From an uncultured Oleiphilaceae bacterium (GTDB lineage Bacteria > Pseudomonadota > Gammaproteobacteria > Pseudomonadales > Oleiphilaceae): DNA of 64,000 nucleotides. How positions within the stretch are numbered: the stretch's first letter is position 1; the number at the start of each line of letters is the position of its first letter. Location: positions 62,001 to 126,000 of the forward strand of contig CAJXUY010000013.1 in assembly GCA_913060665.1 (NCBI GenBank), written 5' to 3'. The notes below the pieces were generated by a model that ran no database searches, was not told the origin of the DNA, and worked only from the letters and a program-made list of their open reading frames with translations. Position numbers and translations under genes: made by a program. Positions 43,121 through 53,611 of this stretch are shown here, one piece after another.

Positions 43121-44605
43121 ATGAATACTTTTAAGCATCTACTGGACAATGCGTCTGGCTGGATATTTTATTTGGTAGTACTATCAGGCATCGCTCTGCT
43201 ACTACCAGAAAATACGTTCATACCCAGTTCCAAAGAGTTTTTATTTGTGATTGGTGCCATAGGTATATGGCGTTATTCGATGGGCGTTATTCACTTTATC
43301 AGAGGAATGATATTTCTACATATCGTATTCCCGCACTATCGCCGTAAGGTGCGAAAGATGGGTGAGGCAGCAAACCCGTCGCACGTTTACCTCATGGTTA
43401 CGAGTTTCCGTATTGATGCAAAAACCACAGCGATGGTTTATCAGTCAATTATAAGAGAAGCAATAGAGTGCGAACTACCGACAACGATCGTCGCCTCTAT
43501 TGTCGAAAAGTCAGATGAGCTGATATTTAAAGCACTTTGGAAAGAGATGAGCCCACCTGAGCGAGTTCGTATGAACTTTGTCAGGATACCTGGTACCGGG
43601 AAACGAGATGGACTCGCGCAAGGGTTTCGTGCTATTTCACGCGACATGCCCGACAAGCACGCGGTTGTTGCCGTCATCGATGGCGATACGGTTCTTGATA
43701 CAGGCGTTGTAAGAAAAACCGTCCCCTATTTTCACTTGTTCCCCAACCTTGGGGGGCTAACCACCAACGAATTTTGTGAAGTTCGTGGCAGCTACCTAAT
43801 GAGTGAGTGGCACAAGCTACGCTTTGCTCAACGCCATATCAACATGAGTTCAATGGCACTATCAAAGCGCGTTTTAACGCTAACAGGAAGAATGTCTGTA
43901 TTCCGCGCCCAAGTAGTTACCGACCCTGTTTTTATTGCCGATGTAGAAAGTGACTCGCTTAACCATTGGCGATTGGGACAGTTCAAGTTTTTAACCGGTG
44001 ATGATAAATCGAGTTGGTTCAGTCTCATGCGACTCGGCTACGACACATTTTACGTACCGGATGCAGCCATTAATACTGTTGAGCATCCGCCTGATCCAAA
44101 ATTTGTACGCGCAAGCCGACAGCTAATGTTTCGTTGGTACGGTAATTCATTACGTCAAAATAACCGGGCAACCAAACTGCTTGGGGCAAAGCGCTTAGGA
44201 TGGTTTACCTATTACGTACTGTTTGATCAGCGTATTTCGATGTGGAGTAGCTTATTGGCCCCCGTCAGTGCAGTAATCGCCAGTATCAAATACTCGATTG
44301 TATTTCTATTGGCATACATACTTTGGATTGGTATTACACGACTGATAATGACCGTAATGCTACTGGCCTCTGGTCATAAAGTGGGGCCAGCCTATCCGGC
44401 CATACTGTATTACAACCAATTATTCGGCTCACTGGTCAAAATCTACGTGTATTTCCGCTTAGATCGGCAGTCATGGACTCGCCAACCGACCAAGCTAACA
44501 AGAGATCTAGCATCATTTCAGCAATGGTTTAACCGCTGGTCATCTCGCGCCATGACATTTTCAGCAGCAAGCCTATTTTGCGCAGTCTTGCTAGCGGTTA
44601 TTTAA
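43121..44605 (+). CDS. alg8: Alginate polymerase glycosyltransferase Alg8
   Basis: 494 residues. Membrane helices near 15-30 and 40-65 and three to four near the C-terminus (about 375-430 and 475-494) flank a GT2 glycosyltransferase domain. Motifs: [10 protein letters not shown] (DxD type), [15 protein letters not shown] (catalytic Asp region) and [15 protein letters not shown] (the Q/RxxRW motif). It polymerises mannuronate from GDP-mannuronate at the inner membrane together with Alg44, and its length equals that of known Alg8. The RBS is weak and the gap to algD is 171 bp. Confidence 0.95.
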   Translation: MNTFKHLLDNASGWIFYLVVLSGIALLLPENTFIPSSKEFLFVIGAIGIWRYSMGVIHFIRGMIFLHIVFPHYRRKVRKMGEAANPSHVYLMVTSFRIDAKTTAMVYQSIIREAIECELPTTIVASIVEKSDELIFKALWKEMSPPERVRMNFVRIPGTGKRDGLAQGFRAISRDMPDKHAVVAVIDGDTVLDTGVVRKTVPYFHLFPNLGGLTTNEFCEVRGSYLMSEWHKLRFAQRHINMSSMALSKRVLTLTGRMSVFRAQVVTDPVFIADVESDSLNHWRLGQFKFLTGDDKSSWFSLMRLGYDTFYVPDAAINTVEHPPDPKFVRASRQLMFRWYGNSLRQNNRATKLLGAKRLGWFTYYVLFDQRISMWSSLLAPVSAVIASIKYSIVFLLAYILWIGITRLIMTVMLLASGHKVGPAYPAILYYNQLFGSLVKIYVYFRLDRQSWTRQPTKLTRDLASFQQWFNRWSSRAMTFSAASLFCAVLLAVI

Positions 44606-44667
44606 GAAGGTCTCAATGTGAGGCCCTCAATACAAGACATTACTAATTATTCATATAAGGATTTATC

Positions 44668-45831
44668 ATGGGTATAGCAGCCAACACTAACCTTGTTCAT
44701 GAAGCCGAGGCGCAGCGCCAACATGCTCGAATAAAGCTGCCAGCAAAATTAGCCATCAAATTGGACAGCGGAAAGGTCATTCAATTAACGGTCCAGGATA
44801 TTTCCGCCGGCGGCTTCAGCATAGAAACGTCTGAACCAAGTTTCTCTTTAGGTACTCTTCACAAAGGAAGCCTCAACTTCAACATCAATGCTATTGAGTT
44901 TCAAATAAAGATATCCTTCTTAGTAAAGGCTAGCGATGAGCAAGGCCGTTTGGGTTGTGAGTTTCAAGGCATGGGCCAACAAGAAGTATCAGCACTTCGC
45001 CTGATGATCACATCGTTCCTTAGTGGCGAACTCGTCACCGCGGGAGATGTTATTAATACACTCGCTCGTCAAAACTTTACTAAAGACCGTAATAAAGCAG
45101 CGCTACCTGCTATGAGTGGTTTTGCCCGCGCTAAAGCACTTTCAATGAGCCTTTTGGTTTTTCTGGTAGGGCTTGGTGCTCTTGGCTTCATCGCAAACAA
45201 ACTATATAGCAATTACTTTTTAACCCATGCAGAAGCAGCGGTTATTCAAATAGAGTCTTTTGATGTCGAAATGCCACGAGACGGAAAGCTGCATAGCTTA
45301 ATTCCAGACGATGGCCAAGTTAAGTTTGGAGTCCCTATTGCCAGTTACGAAACCGCTATGTTGGATGCGTTAAAAGGTCATTTAAATGAAGACAATCTAT
45401 CGGCTGAAAAAATAGGAGCGCTATTGAATCAAACACTGACCGGAACTATTTCTAGCCCATGTGACTGCGTTCTTCAAAAGCAGTTTATTGTCGATGGTCA
45501 GTTTTTAGCCAAAGGAAAAACAGCGTTCCAATTAGTGCCTGTCGACGCAGAGCCTTTTGTAGAAGCCCGCTTTAATTTAAAAGATAGTCAATATGTGATA
45601 CCTGGTAGAACGGTCGATGTTGAAATCCCAGGCTCTGCAGGTGCCACAAAAGGCACAATACAAGACGTTGCAATGTCTGACGTTGGTCAAAGCCTAATCG
45701 TGACCATCAAGCTAGAAGATAATATTCCAGCAAGTCTTAAAGGCCGACCTGTTGCGGTAACCATCAATGACATGATCACCAGTAACACGGCCTCTACTGC
45801 AAATGCTGCAAACTCAGCAACGGAGATTTAG
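44668..45831 (+). CDS. alg44: PilZ-domain c-di-GMP receptor of the alginate polymerase, Alg44
   Basis: 387 residues. The N-terminal PilZ domain holds RQHAR (Arg17, Arg21) and DISAGG (Asp44, Ser46), identical in position to the c-di-GMP-binding residues of P. aeruginosa Alg44. A single membrane helix (about 155-178) leads to a periplasmic HlyD/membrane-fusion-like domain (about 200-375). Binding c-di-GMP activates Alg8, so polymer synthesis here should depend on that second messenger. AAGGATTT precedes the ATG. Confidence 0.96.
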   Translation: MGIAANTNLVHEAEAQRQHARIKLPAKLAIKLDSGKVIQLTVQDISAGGFSIETSEPSFSLGTLHKGSLNFNINAIEFQIKISFLVKASDEQGRLGCEFQGMGQQEVSALRLMITSFLSGELVTAGDVINTLARQNFTKDRNKAALPAMSGFARAKALSMSLLVFLVGLGALGFIANKLYSNYFLTHAEAAVIQIESFDVEMPRDGKLHSLIPDDGQVKFGVPIASYETAMLDALKGHLNEDNLSAEKIGALLNQTLTGTISSPCDCVLQKQFIVDGQFLAKGKTAFQLVPVDAEPFVEARFNLKDSQYVIPGRTVDVEIPGSAGATKGTIQDVAMSDVGQSLIVTIKLEDNIPASLKGRPVAVTINDMITSNTASTANAANSATEI

Positions 45832-45833
45832 TT

Positions 45834-48617
45834 TTGAATCAACGGATGAAAGCGTCACCTGTTAAGGCCTTGTCGTTTGCCTTAGCAGGTGCACTGACAA
45901 TGGAAGGTTGCAGCACATTACCCGACTTGCGCTTGGCCAAGCAATCAAAGATAAACGGTGATTATGCGCTAGCCATCCAACACTACAAAGCATTAGAGGA
46001 TAGCGGCTATTATGATGCGGCTATTTATTTGGGTGATACATATCTACAACAAGATCATGCAAATGCAGTGCGTTTAGCAGAAGCGAGCTATCGAAAAACA
46101 GCCCTACACGGCTCTAATGCTAAAGTCCGAGGCTATGCAGAAGTCCGGCTCGCAAAACTGCTGGCAAAAAAACAGAACGCCACTGTTGCAGAACTGAAAG
46201 AGTCTGACGAAATATTCCGCAAGCTATACCAGCAGGGCAATGATGAAGTACTCCCTCTAATGGTTAAGCTTCATATGGCGCATCCACAACTGTGGCCGTA
46301 TGAAGATACCTTAGAGATTATTAACGAAGCTAAACAGAGAGGTTTACCTGATGCTAACCTAGCACTATTACTGCTGTATAAGCGACAAGGCTATGAACAA
46401 GCGAACTTATCTGAAATGGCCTTACTTTGTGAAGAGGTACTCAGTCAAGTAGTCGGCTGTTATCCTGAATTAGCTGAAATATATCAAGTATCGAATGATA
46501 GTGAGTCACTCAACAGTCTTTTCACCAAAGCTAAAAAGCAATATCAGCAGAAGCTTTTGGAGCCCTCGATTCTTTATCGTATGGCAAATATGCTCGTTAA
46601 AACTAAGCAGTCGGAAATTAGACCTGCTCTAGCAGATGAAACCTACCAACTCGTACAAGACGAGTACCCCAGGGCACTCATTGCCCGAATTCGCTTACGA
46701 CTGGATAACGCCTATTTCAGCAATTCAGAAGAAGTACTTCATCTTTTAGAGCAAGCAAGAAAATTGCATTTGCCTGAAGCAAACATGCTAACGGGGAAAC
46801 TCTACTATGACGGTAAACTTGTACCACAAGACCCAGTGCTAGCCGAGGAAAATCTACTAAAAGCGAGCGGGCAATTCTCAGCAGCCGACTATTGGCTTGG
46901 CCAACTATACCTAAGAGGCTATTTAGGCAAAAGTGATACCCAAAAAGGCCAGCATCACCTTCTATTAGCAGCACGAGCAGGCTCTAAAAGGGCTGACTAC
47001 GCTCTGGCAGAAATGTATAACGGTGGTCCTGGCGTGGCGCCCAACCCTACTTATAGCTACCTTTTTTCAGAACTTGCTGCTGAGTCTGGCTTAACTAAAG
47101 CCACTTTACTTCATGAAAATATCAAGAAGAATCTAAGCCCCAAGCAACAATCAGCAGCTGAAGGCTTATTAGCACAAGAAAAACAATTCCGAGCGGGCGA
47201 TCAGCAAGACGCAATAGCGCTTTCTACGCCTACGGTTACTTCGGCCGCTACAACCAACTTTGAGGCCTCGCCTATAGACTACCCCTCTTATGAATGGGGC
47301 GTAAGCACTCAGTTCTCATACCGCTGGGATGATGACTATTACTTGGGCCTAAAGCCGAACGGGAACACTAACGAATTTCAAGTCAACCTAAAACCTTGGG
47401 TTAAAGCCGAGCTCAATGAAGACTGGCGCTTCTTTACAGAATTACAGGCATTTGCGGCCACAGAGGTCACTGAGATTGATTCAGACCAAGGCGGCGGAAG
47501 CTCAGACGGTTTCTTGGGTGCAAGGGAGTTCTGGTTTGATTATAAAGGTATTACCTCTTACCCAGGTGAAGCCTTAAGACTAGGTTTACAACGAATACGA
47601 GAAGATGACGGTATCTGGTGGGATAAAAATATTGAATCTATCCGCTGGATATTTGATACCACTACCTTTTTTGCTTTTGCAGGCGTTGCTCAACAGTTTT
47701 ATCAATATAGAACCGATGAGAATGAGCTGAGCGATAGCGATAAAGATCAGCTTAACCTGTTCACAACCATGTCGTGGCAGTGGCAACCAGGCCATCATAT
47801 CGGCTCACGAGTCCTTTATAAGAACGTAGACGCTGACCCTGAAGCAATAGGTGACTCAGCCTCTCAAGATGATTTCAATGACCTAGCAAGGGGCGACTTT
47901 TACTGGCTTGGTTTAAACACAAAAAGCGACTACTTCAACTATCGTAGCGAAGAGAGCATACACTACTACGCTGAATTAACCTGGTTACACTTTGATGGTG
48001 ATAATGCAACGCTCGCGACCGGCAGCAACCCCTCAACCATTACAGGGTATCAAGCCGGCACCGCCGATAACTTTGCAATAGATTTGGGCCTTAGGTGGAA
48101 GTTACCTGTAGCGCCACGTGTTCACCTAGGAGCCGCGATGGCGATGGGCTCTGGCGGAAGTGGAAGCGATAACCCCAATACTTTTGTCCAGACAGGGCTA
48201 CAAAGCAACCGGTCTCGGTTTACTGGTACTCGAGCGAGTTTTCACCGTTTTAACGAAGCCTATCGTGCTGAGCTCACTAACCTACAAGTAGCAACACTAT
48301 ACGGCACATTGGCTGATCCGAGCCAGTTCGATTTAAGCGTTGTTTACCAGTACTTTCAGCGCGACAACACAGATCAAAGCATTGTTGCTGACGGTGTAAG
48401 TGCCCCACTCGTTAATGGCAGTAAAGACCTAGGTCATGGTGTAGACATCGTCACATCTTATTACTTTCGCGAAATTTTACCACTAGTGAATTGGCGATTT
48501 GAGCACGACGCTTACGCACGCCTGCGAGCGTCGACCTTTAGGCCCGGTGATGCTTATGGCAGTGACGCTGACAGCTTAAAATACCGTATTACGATGGATG
48601 TATCATTGCAGTTTTAG
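45834..48617 (+). CDS. algK-algE: Fused alginate export protein: AlgK lipoprotein TPR scaffold plus AlgE outer-membrane barrel
   Basis: 927 residues in one uninterrupted frame. Start: TTG at 45834 with GGAG 7 bases upstream; an ATG at 45846 has no spacing for an RBS. N-terminal lipobox TMEGC, then Sel1/TPR-type repeats to about residue 445 (for example ALAEMYNGGPGVAPNPTYSYL), as in AlgK. After a linker, from about residue 480 (YEWGVSTQFSYRWDDDYY) to the end, comes an 18-strand-type barrel with AlgE features (FLGAREFWFDYKGI, LRLGLQRIREDDGIWWD) and a terminal Phe. In Pseudomonas these are two proteins. The combined size matches AlgK plus AlgE without the AlgE signal peptide. Confidence 0.95.
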   Translation: MNQRMKASPVKALSFALAGALTMEGCSTLPDLRLAKQSKINGDYALAIQHYKALEDSGYYDAAIYLGDTYLQQDHANAVRLAEASYRKTALHGSNAKVRGYAEVRLAKLLAKKQNATVAELKESDEIFRKLYQQGNDEVLPLMVKLHMAHPQLWPYEDTLEIINEAKQRGLPDANLALLLLYKRQGYEQANLSEMALLCEEVLSQVVGCYPELAEIYQVSNDSESLNSLFTKAKKQYQQKLLEPSILYRMANMLVKTKQSEIRPALADETYQLVQDEYPRALIARIRLRLDNAYFSNSEEVLHLLEQARKLHLPEANMLTGKLYYDGKLVPQDPVLAEENLLKASGQFSAADYWLGQLYLRGYLGKSDTQKGQHHLLLAARAGSKRADYALAEMYNGGPGVAPNPTYSYLFSELAAESGLTKATLLHENIKKNLSPKQQSAAEGLLAQEKQFRAGDQQDAIALSTPTVTSAATTNFEASPIDYPSYEWGVSTQFSYRWDDDYYLGLKPNGNTNEFQVNLKPWVKAELNEDWRFFTELQAFAATEVTEIDSDQGGGSSDGFLGAREFWFDYKGITSYPGEALRLGLQRIREDDGIWWDKNIESIRWIFDTTTFFAFAGVAQQFYQYRTDENELSDSDKDQLNLFTTMSWQWQPGHHIGSRVLYKNVDADPEAIGDSASQDDFNDLARGDFYWLGLNTKSDYFNYRSEESIHYYAELTWLHFDGDNATLATGSNPSTITGYQAGTADNFAIDLGLRWKLPVAPRVHLGAAMAMGSGGSGSDNPNTFVQTGLQSNRSRFTGTRASFHRFNEAYRAELTNLQVATLYGTLADPSQFDLSVVYQYFQRDNTDQSIVADGVSAPLVNGSKDLGHGVDIVTSYYFREILPLVNWRFEHDAYARLRASTFRPGDAYGSDADSLKYRITMDVSLQF

Positions 48618-48657
48618 CCAAGAGGGTTGCCTTTCAGGTGACCCAAATTGAGCATTC

Positions 48658-50322
48658 ATGATGGCCAGGATTGAACGGAGATTACGGGTGGATAACCTAA
48701 TAGACAATGCAGTAAAACAACAACGAAGCCTCCTTAAAAAGGGGTATCTTTGGATAACGCTCATCCTTTTCTATCAAGTATTAGGGGGTTCGCCTGTGGC
48801 TCATGGAGACGCCTCGGTATTGAGCAAACACCCAACGGCCACCCACGCCGTCAACGAAATTCCTACGTCCCAATTTCAATGGGACGCGCCCCCTATTCCA
48901 GATAGTTCAGCCTATAACCTAGAGGCGGTTAAGGCGAAAATACCCGCTAACGAAAAGCCGGTAATAACCATTCAAAGATTGGTACGAAGCGGGCCACTTA
49001 AAGATTTTGTTCGTGGAACGCGCCTACTCGAATGGGCAGAGCGCCAATTCTCATCACCTAAAACCATAGAAATTGATAGTGGAGTCGCAACGCTTGAAGA
49101 CATTGCAAACGCTGTAGATAGCCAGTATTTCGAAAAGCTTCGAAACGGTGTTTATATAGCTCGGTTACCTATTTTAGTCGGTAATAACGCTACATTACTA
49201 ATAGATGGAAGCGATTCAAACGCAGGAGGTCAGGGAAATAAACCTGAAAAGCCCCAAGTAACACTTTTACTTTCACAAGACCGAGGCGCTTTTTTGGTTA
49301 ATGATGGCCTATTCTTCGCCATTAACAGCCGAATAGTCGGCTGGAGCGAGAAAAACAATACTAACGCTTACTATAAGGAAGATACGGAATTCCGACCCTT
49401 TTTTGTTTCATGGGGGGGCAGCGAAACCTACATCGCAGACTCAACTATAGAAAGCTTTGGCTACTTCCAAAGTAAATCTTACGGCATCACATTTACCCAA
49501 TATAAAGAACACGACAACATGCATAGGGCGGCCCCAAAAGGCTGGATCATCAATTCGGAATTTTATGATACCTACTACGGGTTTTATTGCTATGAAGCAG
49601 AAGATGTCGCAATTGTGGGCAATACCTACCGGGACAATATTCTATACGGGATTGACCCTCACGACAGATCATCTCGATTATTGATTGCTGATAATCATGT
49701 ATATGGTACCCGAGAAAAGCACGGCATCATCATCTCTCGGGAGGTCAACGATAGCTGGATTGTTAACAACCGAACCCATGACAATCATCTGTCAGGTATC
49801 GTACTCGATAGAGACAGTCAGCGAAATGTTGTCGCCAATAATACCGTTTACAGCAACAAAGGGGACGGCATTACGCTTTATGAAAGCAATAATAACTATA
49901 TTATAAACAACGTTATCGCCGACAATAGCCGACAAGGTATTCGCGTCAGAAACAGCAACAATACACGTATCAGCCACAATGCTATTGTAAAAAGTGGCGG
50001 TTACGGAATTTTCGCTGAGGTGCAAGATCTCTCTGCAACAGACAGGAATATGTCGCTGGACCCTTACCAAACAGCAACTACCATCTGGATGACTCAGGAT
50101 AGTCTTTCTGAGAACCGAAGCGGCCCTGTTTTTATAGGTCCTAAGGTTATCGCTAGACTCTACAACCCAAGCTTTATTAGCAGCAGTACATCTAAAAACC
50201 TGTCACTTAAAGGGACTCTCGCTACTTATCAACACAAAATACTCGACATTATTTACCGTAAAAAATCTGCTGTCGTTATTGAGCCTATTGAGTACCCACA
50301 CGCACATAATTCTGGCAGTTAA
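48658..50322 (+). CDS. algG: Periplasmic mannuronan C5-epimerase AlgG
   Basis: 554 residues. A long N-terminus with a hydrophobic export segment (about 28-48) precedes a right-handed beta-helix. The catalytic motif DPHDRS is near residues 333-338, followed by GTREKHGIIISREVNDSWIV and repeated NNxxxxN rungs of CASH/NosD type. It converts mannuronate to guluronate in the polymer and also protects it in the periplasm with AlgK and AlgX. The start could be internal; ATGATG at 48658 has no obvious RBS. Confidence 0.95.
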   Translation: MMARIERRLRVDNLIDNAVKQQRSLLKKGYLWITLILFYQVLGGSPVAHGDASVLSKHPTATHAVNEIPTSQFQWDAPPIPDSSAYNLEAVKAKIPANEKPVITIQRLVRSGPLKDFVRGTRLLEWAERQFSSPKTIEIDSGVATLEDIANAVDSQYFEKLRNGVYIARLPILVGNNATLLIDGSDSNAGGQGNKPEKPQVTLLLSQDRGAFLVNDGLFFAINSRIVGWSEKNNTNAYYKEDTEFRPFFVSWGGSETYIADSTIESFGYFQSKSYGITFTQYKEHDNMHRAAPKGWIINSEFYDTYYGFYCYEAEDVAIVGNTYRDNILYGIDPHDRSSRLLIADNHVYGTREKHGIIISREVNDSWIVNNRTHDNHLSGIVLDRDSQRNVVANNTVYSNKGDGITLYESNNNYIINNVIADNSRQGIRVRNSNNTRISHNAIVKSGGYGIFAEVQDLSATDRNMSLDPYQTATTIWMTQDSLSENRSGPVFIGPKVIARLYNPSFISSSTSKNLSLKGTLATYQHKILDIIYRKKSAVVIEPIEYPHAHNSGS

Positions 50323-50346
50323 CTATCACCTCAAGGAAGTATAGAG

Positions 50347-51759
50347 ATGGTTTTTTCATCAAATGTATTTTTGTTTTTATTTTTGCCGCTTTTTCTCGGG
50401 GTTTATTACTTAACCCCTGCAAGGGGTAAGAACTTAATAATACTACTAGGTAGCTATGCATTTTATGCATGGTGGAGAGTTGATTTCTTACTGTTATTTG
50501 TCGCGGTCACACTCTGGAACTACCTGATTGGGATCATGATATCAAAGACACTTGATTCACCATCAGCCAAGCGCTGGTTAACGCTCGGTGTTATCGGTAA
50601 TCTCAGCACTCTAGGGTATTTCAAGTATGCAAACTTTGGTGTCGATAGTTTTAATGCCCTATTTGGCAACCTAGGATTCGAGCCATTTGTTCTTACACAG
50701 GTTATTCTGCCGATCGGTATTTCTTTTTATACCTTTCAGGCCATTAGCTACATTATCGACGTCTATCGTAAAGATACACCCCCCACAAAGCATATTATCG
50801 ACTTTGCTGCGTTTATAGCACTATTTCCGCAGCTTATTGCTGGCCCTGTTCTGCGTTATAAAGATTTAGCCAATCAATTTATTGAGCGTAAACACAGCAT
50901 GGCTTTGTTTTCAGAAGGCGCTACTCGCTTTATGCAAGGGTTTATCAGTAAAGTATTTATTGCTGACTCAATCGCACCCATTGTTGATGCCTGCTACTCA
51001 ACGGCGAACCCGACGACAGCCGATGCATGGCTCGGGGCTTTGGCCTATACCTCTCAGTTATTTTTTGACTTTGCGGGTTACAGTGCCATGGCTATCGGCT
51101 TAGGATTAATGATGGGCTTCCGGTTTATGGAAAACTTCAACCACCCTTATATTAGCCAAAGCATTACAGAGTTCTGGAGGCGCTGGCACATCAGCTTGTC
51201 TTCTTGGTTAAGAGACTACCTCTACATTTCACTAGGCGGAAACCGCCACGGTACCTTCAAGACCTACCGTAATTTGTTTTTAACCATGTTTTTGGGGGGG
51301 CTTTGGCACGGTGCCAACTGGACGTTTGCTCTATGGGGCGCATGGCACGGCGTTATTCTCTCTATAGAACGAGCACTCGGCGTGACCGTATCTAAACAAC
51401 ATTTTAATATCTTCGCTTGGGGGCTCACTTTTTTACTGGTCGTCATTGGTTGGGTGATGTTTAGAGCACCCGACGTTACCACAGCGGTCTATTTTTATAA
51501 GGCCATGTTTAGCTTTACCTCTCTCACATTGAGCGAGCCACTGATAGATGGTATTACTAAGCTGCAATTGTTTATTTTGGTGCTGTCTTATTTCGTGGTG
51601 TTTATTACCGGGTTTAAGCAACCCATTATGCGTTGGCTAGCCCAAGGCGGACAGACCATTTATAAAGCAAGCCAAATTGCGGTGATACCATTATTCGCAC
51701 TGAGTTTACTAAAACTGTCTGCCCAAAGCTTTTCGCCCTTTTTGTATTTTCAGTTTTAG
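50347..51759 (+). CDS. algI: Alginate O-acetyltransferase AlgI (MBOAT)
   Basis: 470 residues, about ten membrane segments, MBOAT family. The invariant His lies in GGLWHGANWTFALWGAWHGV (His321, matching His322 of P. aeruginosa AlgI). It moves acetyl groups across the inner membrane to AlgJ and AlgX for acetylation of mannuronate. AAGGAAG precedes the ATG. First of the acetylation block algI-algJ-algF-algX. Confidence 0.95.
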   Translation: MVFSSNVFLFLFLPLFLGVYYLTPARGKNLIILLGSYAFYAWWRVDFLLLFVAVTLWNYLIGIMISKTLDSPSAKRWLTLGVIGNLSTLGYFKYANFGVDSFNALFGNLGFEPFVLTQVILPIGISFYTFQAISYIIDVYRKDTPPTKHIIDFAAFIALFPQLIAGPVLRYKDLANQFIERKHSMALFSEGATRFMQGFISKVFIADSIAPIVDACYSTANPTTADAWLGALAYTSQLFFDFAGYSAMAIGLGLMMGFRFMENFNHPYISQSITEFWRRWHISLSSWLRDYLYISLGGNRHGTFKTYRNLFLTMFLGGLWHGANWTFALWGAWHGVILSIERALGVTVSKQHFNIFAWGLTFLLVVIGWVMFRAPDVTTAVYFYKAMFSFTSLTLSEPLIDGITKLQLFILVLSYFVVFITGFKQPIMRWLAQGGQTIYKASQIAVIPLFALSLLKLSAQSFSPFLYFQF

Positions 51760-51776
51760 GCTCAAGGAGAAGCATA

Positions 51777-52922
51777 ATGAAAAAGATATCTTATAATTTT
51801 CCTGGTTTGGCCTTTGGCGCAAGCCTAATCTTGATAGGAGGGCTCTCTATTGGGAGTTATGCCGACTATAAAATACAAGATAAAAGTTGGATTACCGGTG
51901 ATCAAGCCGCCGCCTTTGAAGACCATTATGACGATCAACTCCCAATCAAAAACATCGGCGTTAATGTATGGGCCGCTATTGAGTATGCGCTCTTTAACGA
52001 AGGACGTAGCGGTGTTGAAATAGGCAAAGAGGGTTGGCTTTTCAGTTCTGAAGAATTTAAAGCCTACCCAGCTGAACAAAACCATACCGCTCAGAACCTC
52101 GATACGATCAAAGCTATTGCAGCGCAACTCGAGCAACAAAATATAACGCTTGTTGTCGCGGTGGTACCTGCAAAAGCAAGTATCTATCCAGAGTATTTAG
52201 GTGAGCATCAGCCCAGTAACAGTGCTTTGCAACGTTACCTTTCTTTCACACAATGGCTTCAAACCGAAGGCATTCATTGGACAGGTTTTAAAGAGTCCAT
52301 GTTACAAACCAAAGACGCGCAGCAAGTGTATTTAAGAACAGATACCCACTGGACACCCGCTGGTGCAAAAATAGCCGCTACCCAACTAAAAGAGACGATC
52401 GCAACACTCGATGCGGACATTCTGGGTGATAGCACTCAATTTTCAACCTCAGTATTAACAAGTCAGCAACACGAAGGGGACTTAATGAGTTTTATTCCCT
52501 TCCGGGATTACTTTAGCTGGTTGGGGCCGCAACCAGAAACAATTGAGCCACAAGTCACCCAAGTTAACAGTGATACAAACCTAGACGATGCTGACGCACT
52601 ATTGTTCGCTGATGAACCAAGCTTTGATATTACCTTAGTGGGGACGAGCTATAGCGCTAATAAGTTATGGAACTTCCCTGGGGCTCTAGAGCAGCAGCTT
52701 GGCCAAGAAATTCTCAATTATGCAGAAGAAGGACAAGGCCCTATTGAACCGATGATAACGTATCTATCATCAGAGGACTTCACCAACGCCCCTCCTCGTA
52801 TTTTAATTTGGGAGTTTCCTGAACGTTTCTTGCCGATTAAATACAAAACACATACCGAAATGGCATTAACCAAAGCCACCCTCGACAAAAAACAAACCAT
52901 CCATCAGGAGCCATCTGCATAA
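51777..52922 (+). CDS. algJ: Alginate O-acetyltransferase AlgJ
   Basis: 381 residues. An N-terminal signal anchor (about 8-28) places it in the periplasm. SGNH-like domain with GWLFSSEEF, DTHWTPAG (Asp189, His191) and the Ser nucleophile in LVGTSYSAN near 285. It receives acetyl from AlgI and passes it on to the polymer or AlgX. AAGGAGAAG precedes the ATG; its stop overlaps the algF start in TAATG. Confidence 0.95.
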   Translation: MKKISYNFPGLAFGASLILIGGLSIGSYADYKIQDKSWITGDQAAAFEDHYDDQLPIKNIGVNVWAAIEYALFNEGRSGVEIGKEGWLFSSEEFKAYPAEQNHTAQNLDTIKAIAAQLEQQNITLVVAVVPAKASIYPEYLGEHQPSNSALQRYLSFTQWLQTEGIHWTGFKESMLQTKDAQQVYLRTDTHWTPAGAKIAATQLKETIATLDADILGDSTQFSTSVLTSQQHEGDLMSFIPFRDYFSWLGPQPETIEPQVTQVNSDTNLDDADALLFADEPSFDITLVGTSYSANKLWNFPGALEQQLGQEILNYAEEGQGPIEPMITYLSSEDFTNAPPRILIWEFPERFLPIKYKTHTEMALTKATLDKKQTIHQEPSA

Positions 52923-53596
52923 TGAACAGATTGAGTCTTTACTTATCTTCCACACGTTGCAACCGCAAAGGTAGCAGCACACGTTTTTTACTTTTGGCGC
53001 TCGCTACGCTGCTACTTACGACATTAAATGTTAAAGCGAGTGAGGAAGCATTGTATGGCCCCAAAGCACCTCCGGGTTCAGCGTTTATCCGTATATTTAA
53101 TAGCAGCCAAGCCGCTATGCTAACAGCCAGTATTGGTTCTAAATCATTGACGGCAAAAGGCGTATATAGCGCTAGCAAGTATCAGTTTTTACCTGCCGGT
53201 GAATACACACTCAACATTAAACAATCACAGCAACCTTTAGTGTTAGAAGCAGATCACTATTACACCGCTTTCCTTAATAAATCAGGTGCAATATCCACTA
53301 TCGAAGGCCAAGCATTTAGCCAGAGAAAGAAAGCACTTATCGCATTCTACAACCTAACAGATATCCCTCTCACCCTTAAAACAGACAACGGTAAGGGAAC
53401 CGTCATTAAAGGCGTTGAACCAAATAATAGCGGCTTCAGAGAAGTCAATGCTGTCAAAATCTCGCTAGCCGTCTTTAACGCGCAAAAGAAAATTGTTTCC
53501 GCCAGCCCTATAGCCCTTAAACGAGGTGAAATATTCAACTTATTTGCCGTCAGTCAACCCAATACGAATCCGTCATTGGTTTGGGTTCAGGAATAA
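52922..53596 (+). CDS. algF: Alginate O-acetylation accessory protein AlgF
   Basis: 224 residues. The signal sequence ends near VKA-SE. The mature protein is made of two small beta domains (SAFIRIFNSSQAAMLTASIG and ALIAFYNLTDIPLTLKTDNG), as in AlgF. It is needed for acetylation without a known catalytic site, perhaps bridging AlgJ and AlgX. Coupled to algJ by a one-base overlap and 15 bp before algX. Confidence 0.93.
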   Translation: MNRLSLYLSSTRCNRKGSSTRFLLLALATLLLTTLNVKASEEALYGPKAPPGSAFIRIFNSSQAAMLTASIGSKSLTAKGVYSASKYQFLPAGEYTLNIKQSQQPLVLEADHYYTAFLNKSGAISTIEGQAFSQRKKALIAFYNLTDIPLTLKTDNGKGTVIKGVEPNNSGFREVNAVKISLAVFNAQKKIVSASPIALKRGEIFNLFAVSQPNTNPSLVWVQE

Positions 53597-53611
53597 ACGA
53601 GAAGTATAACC

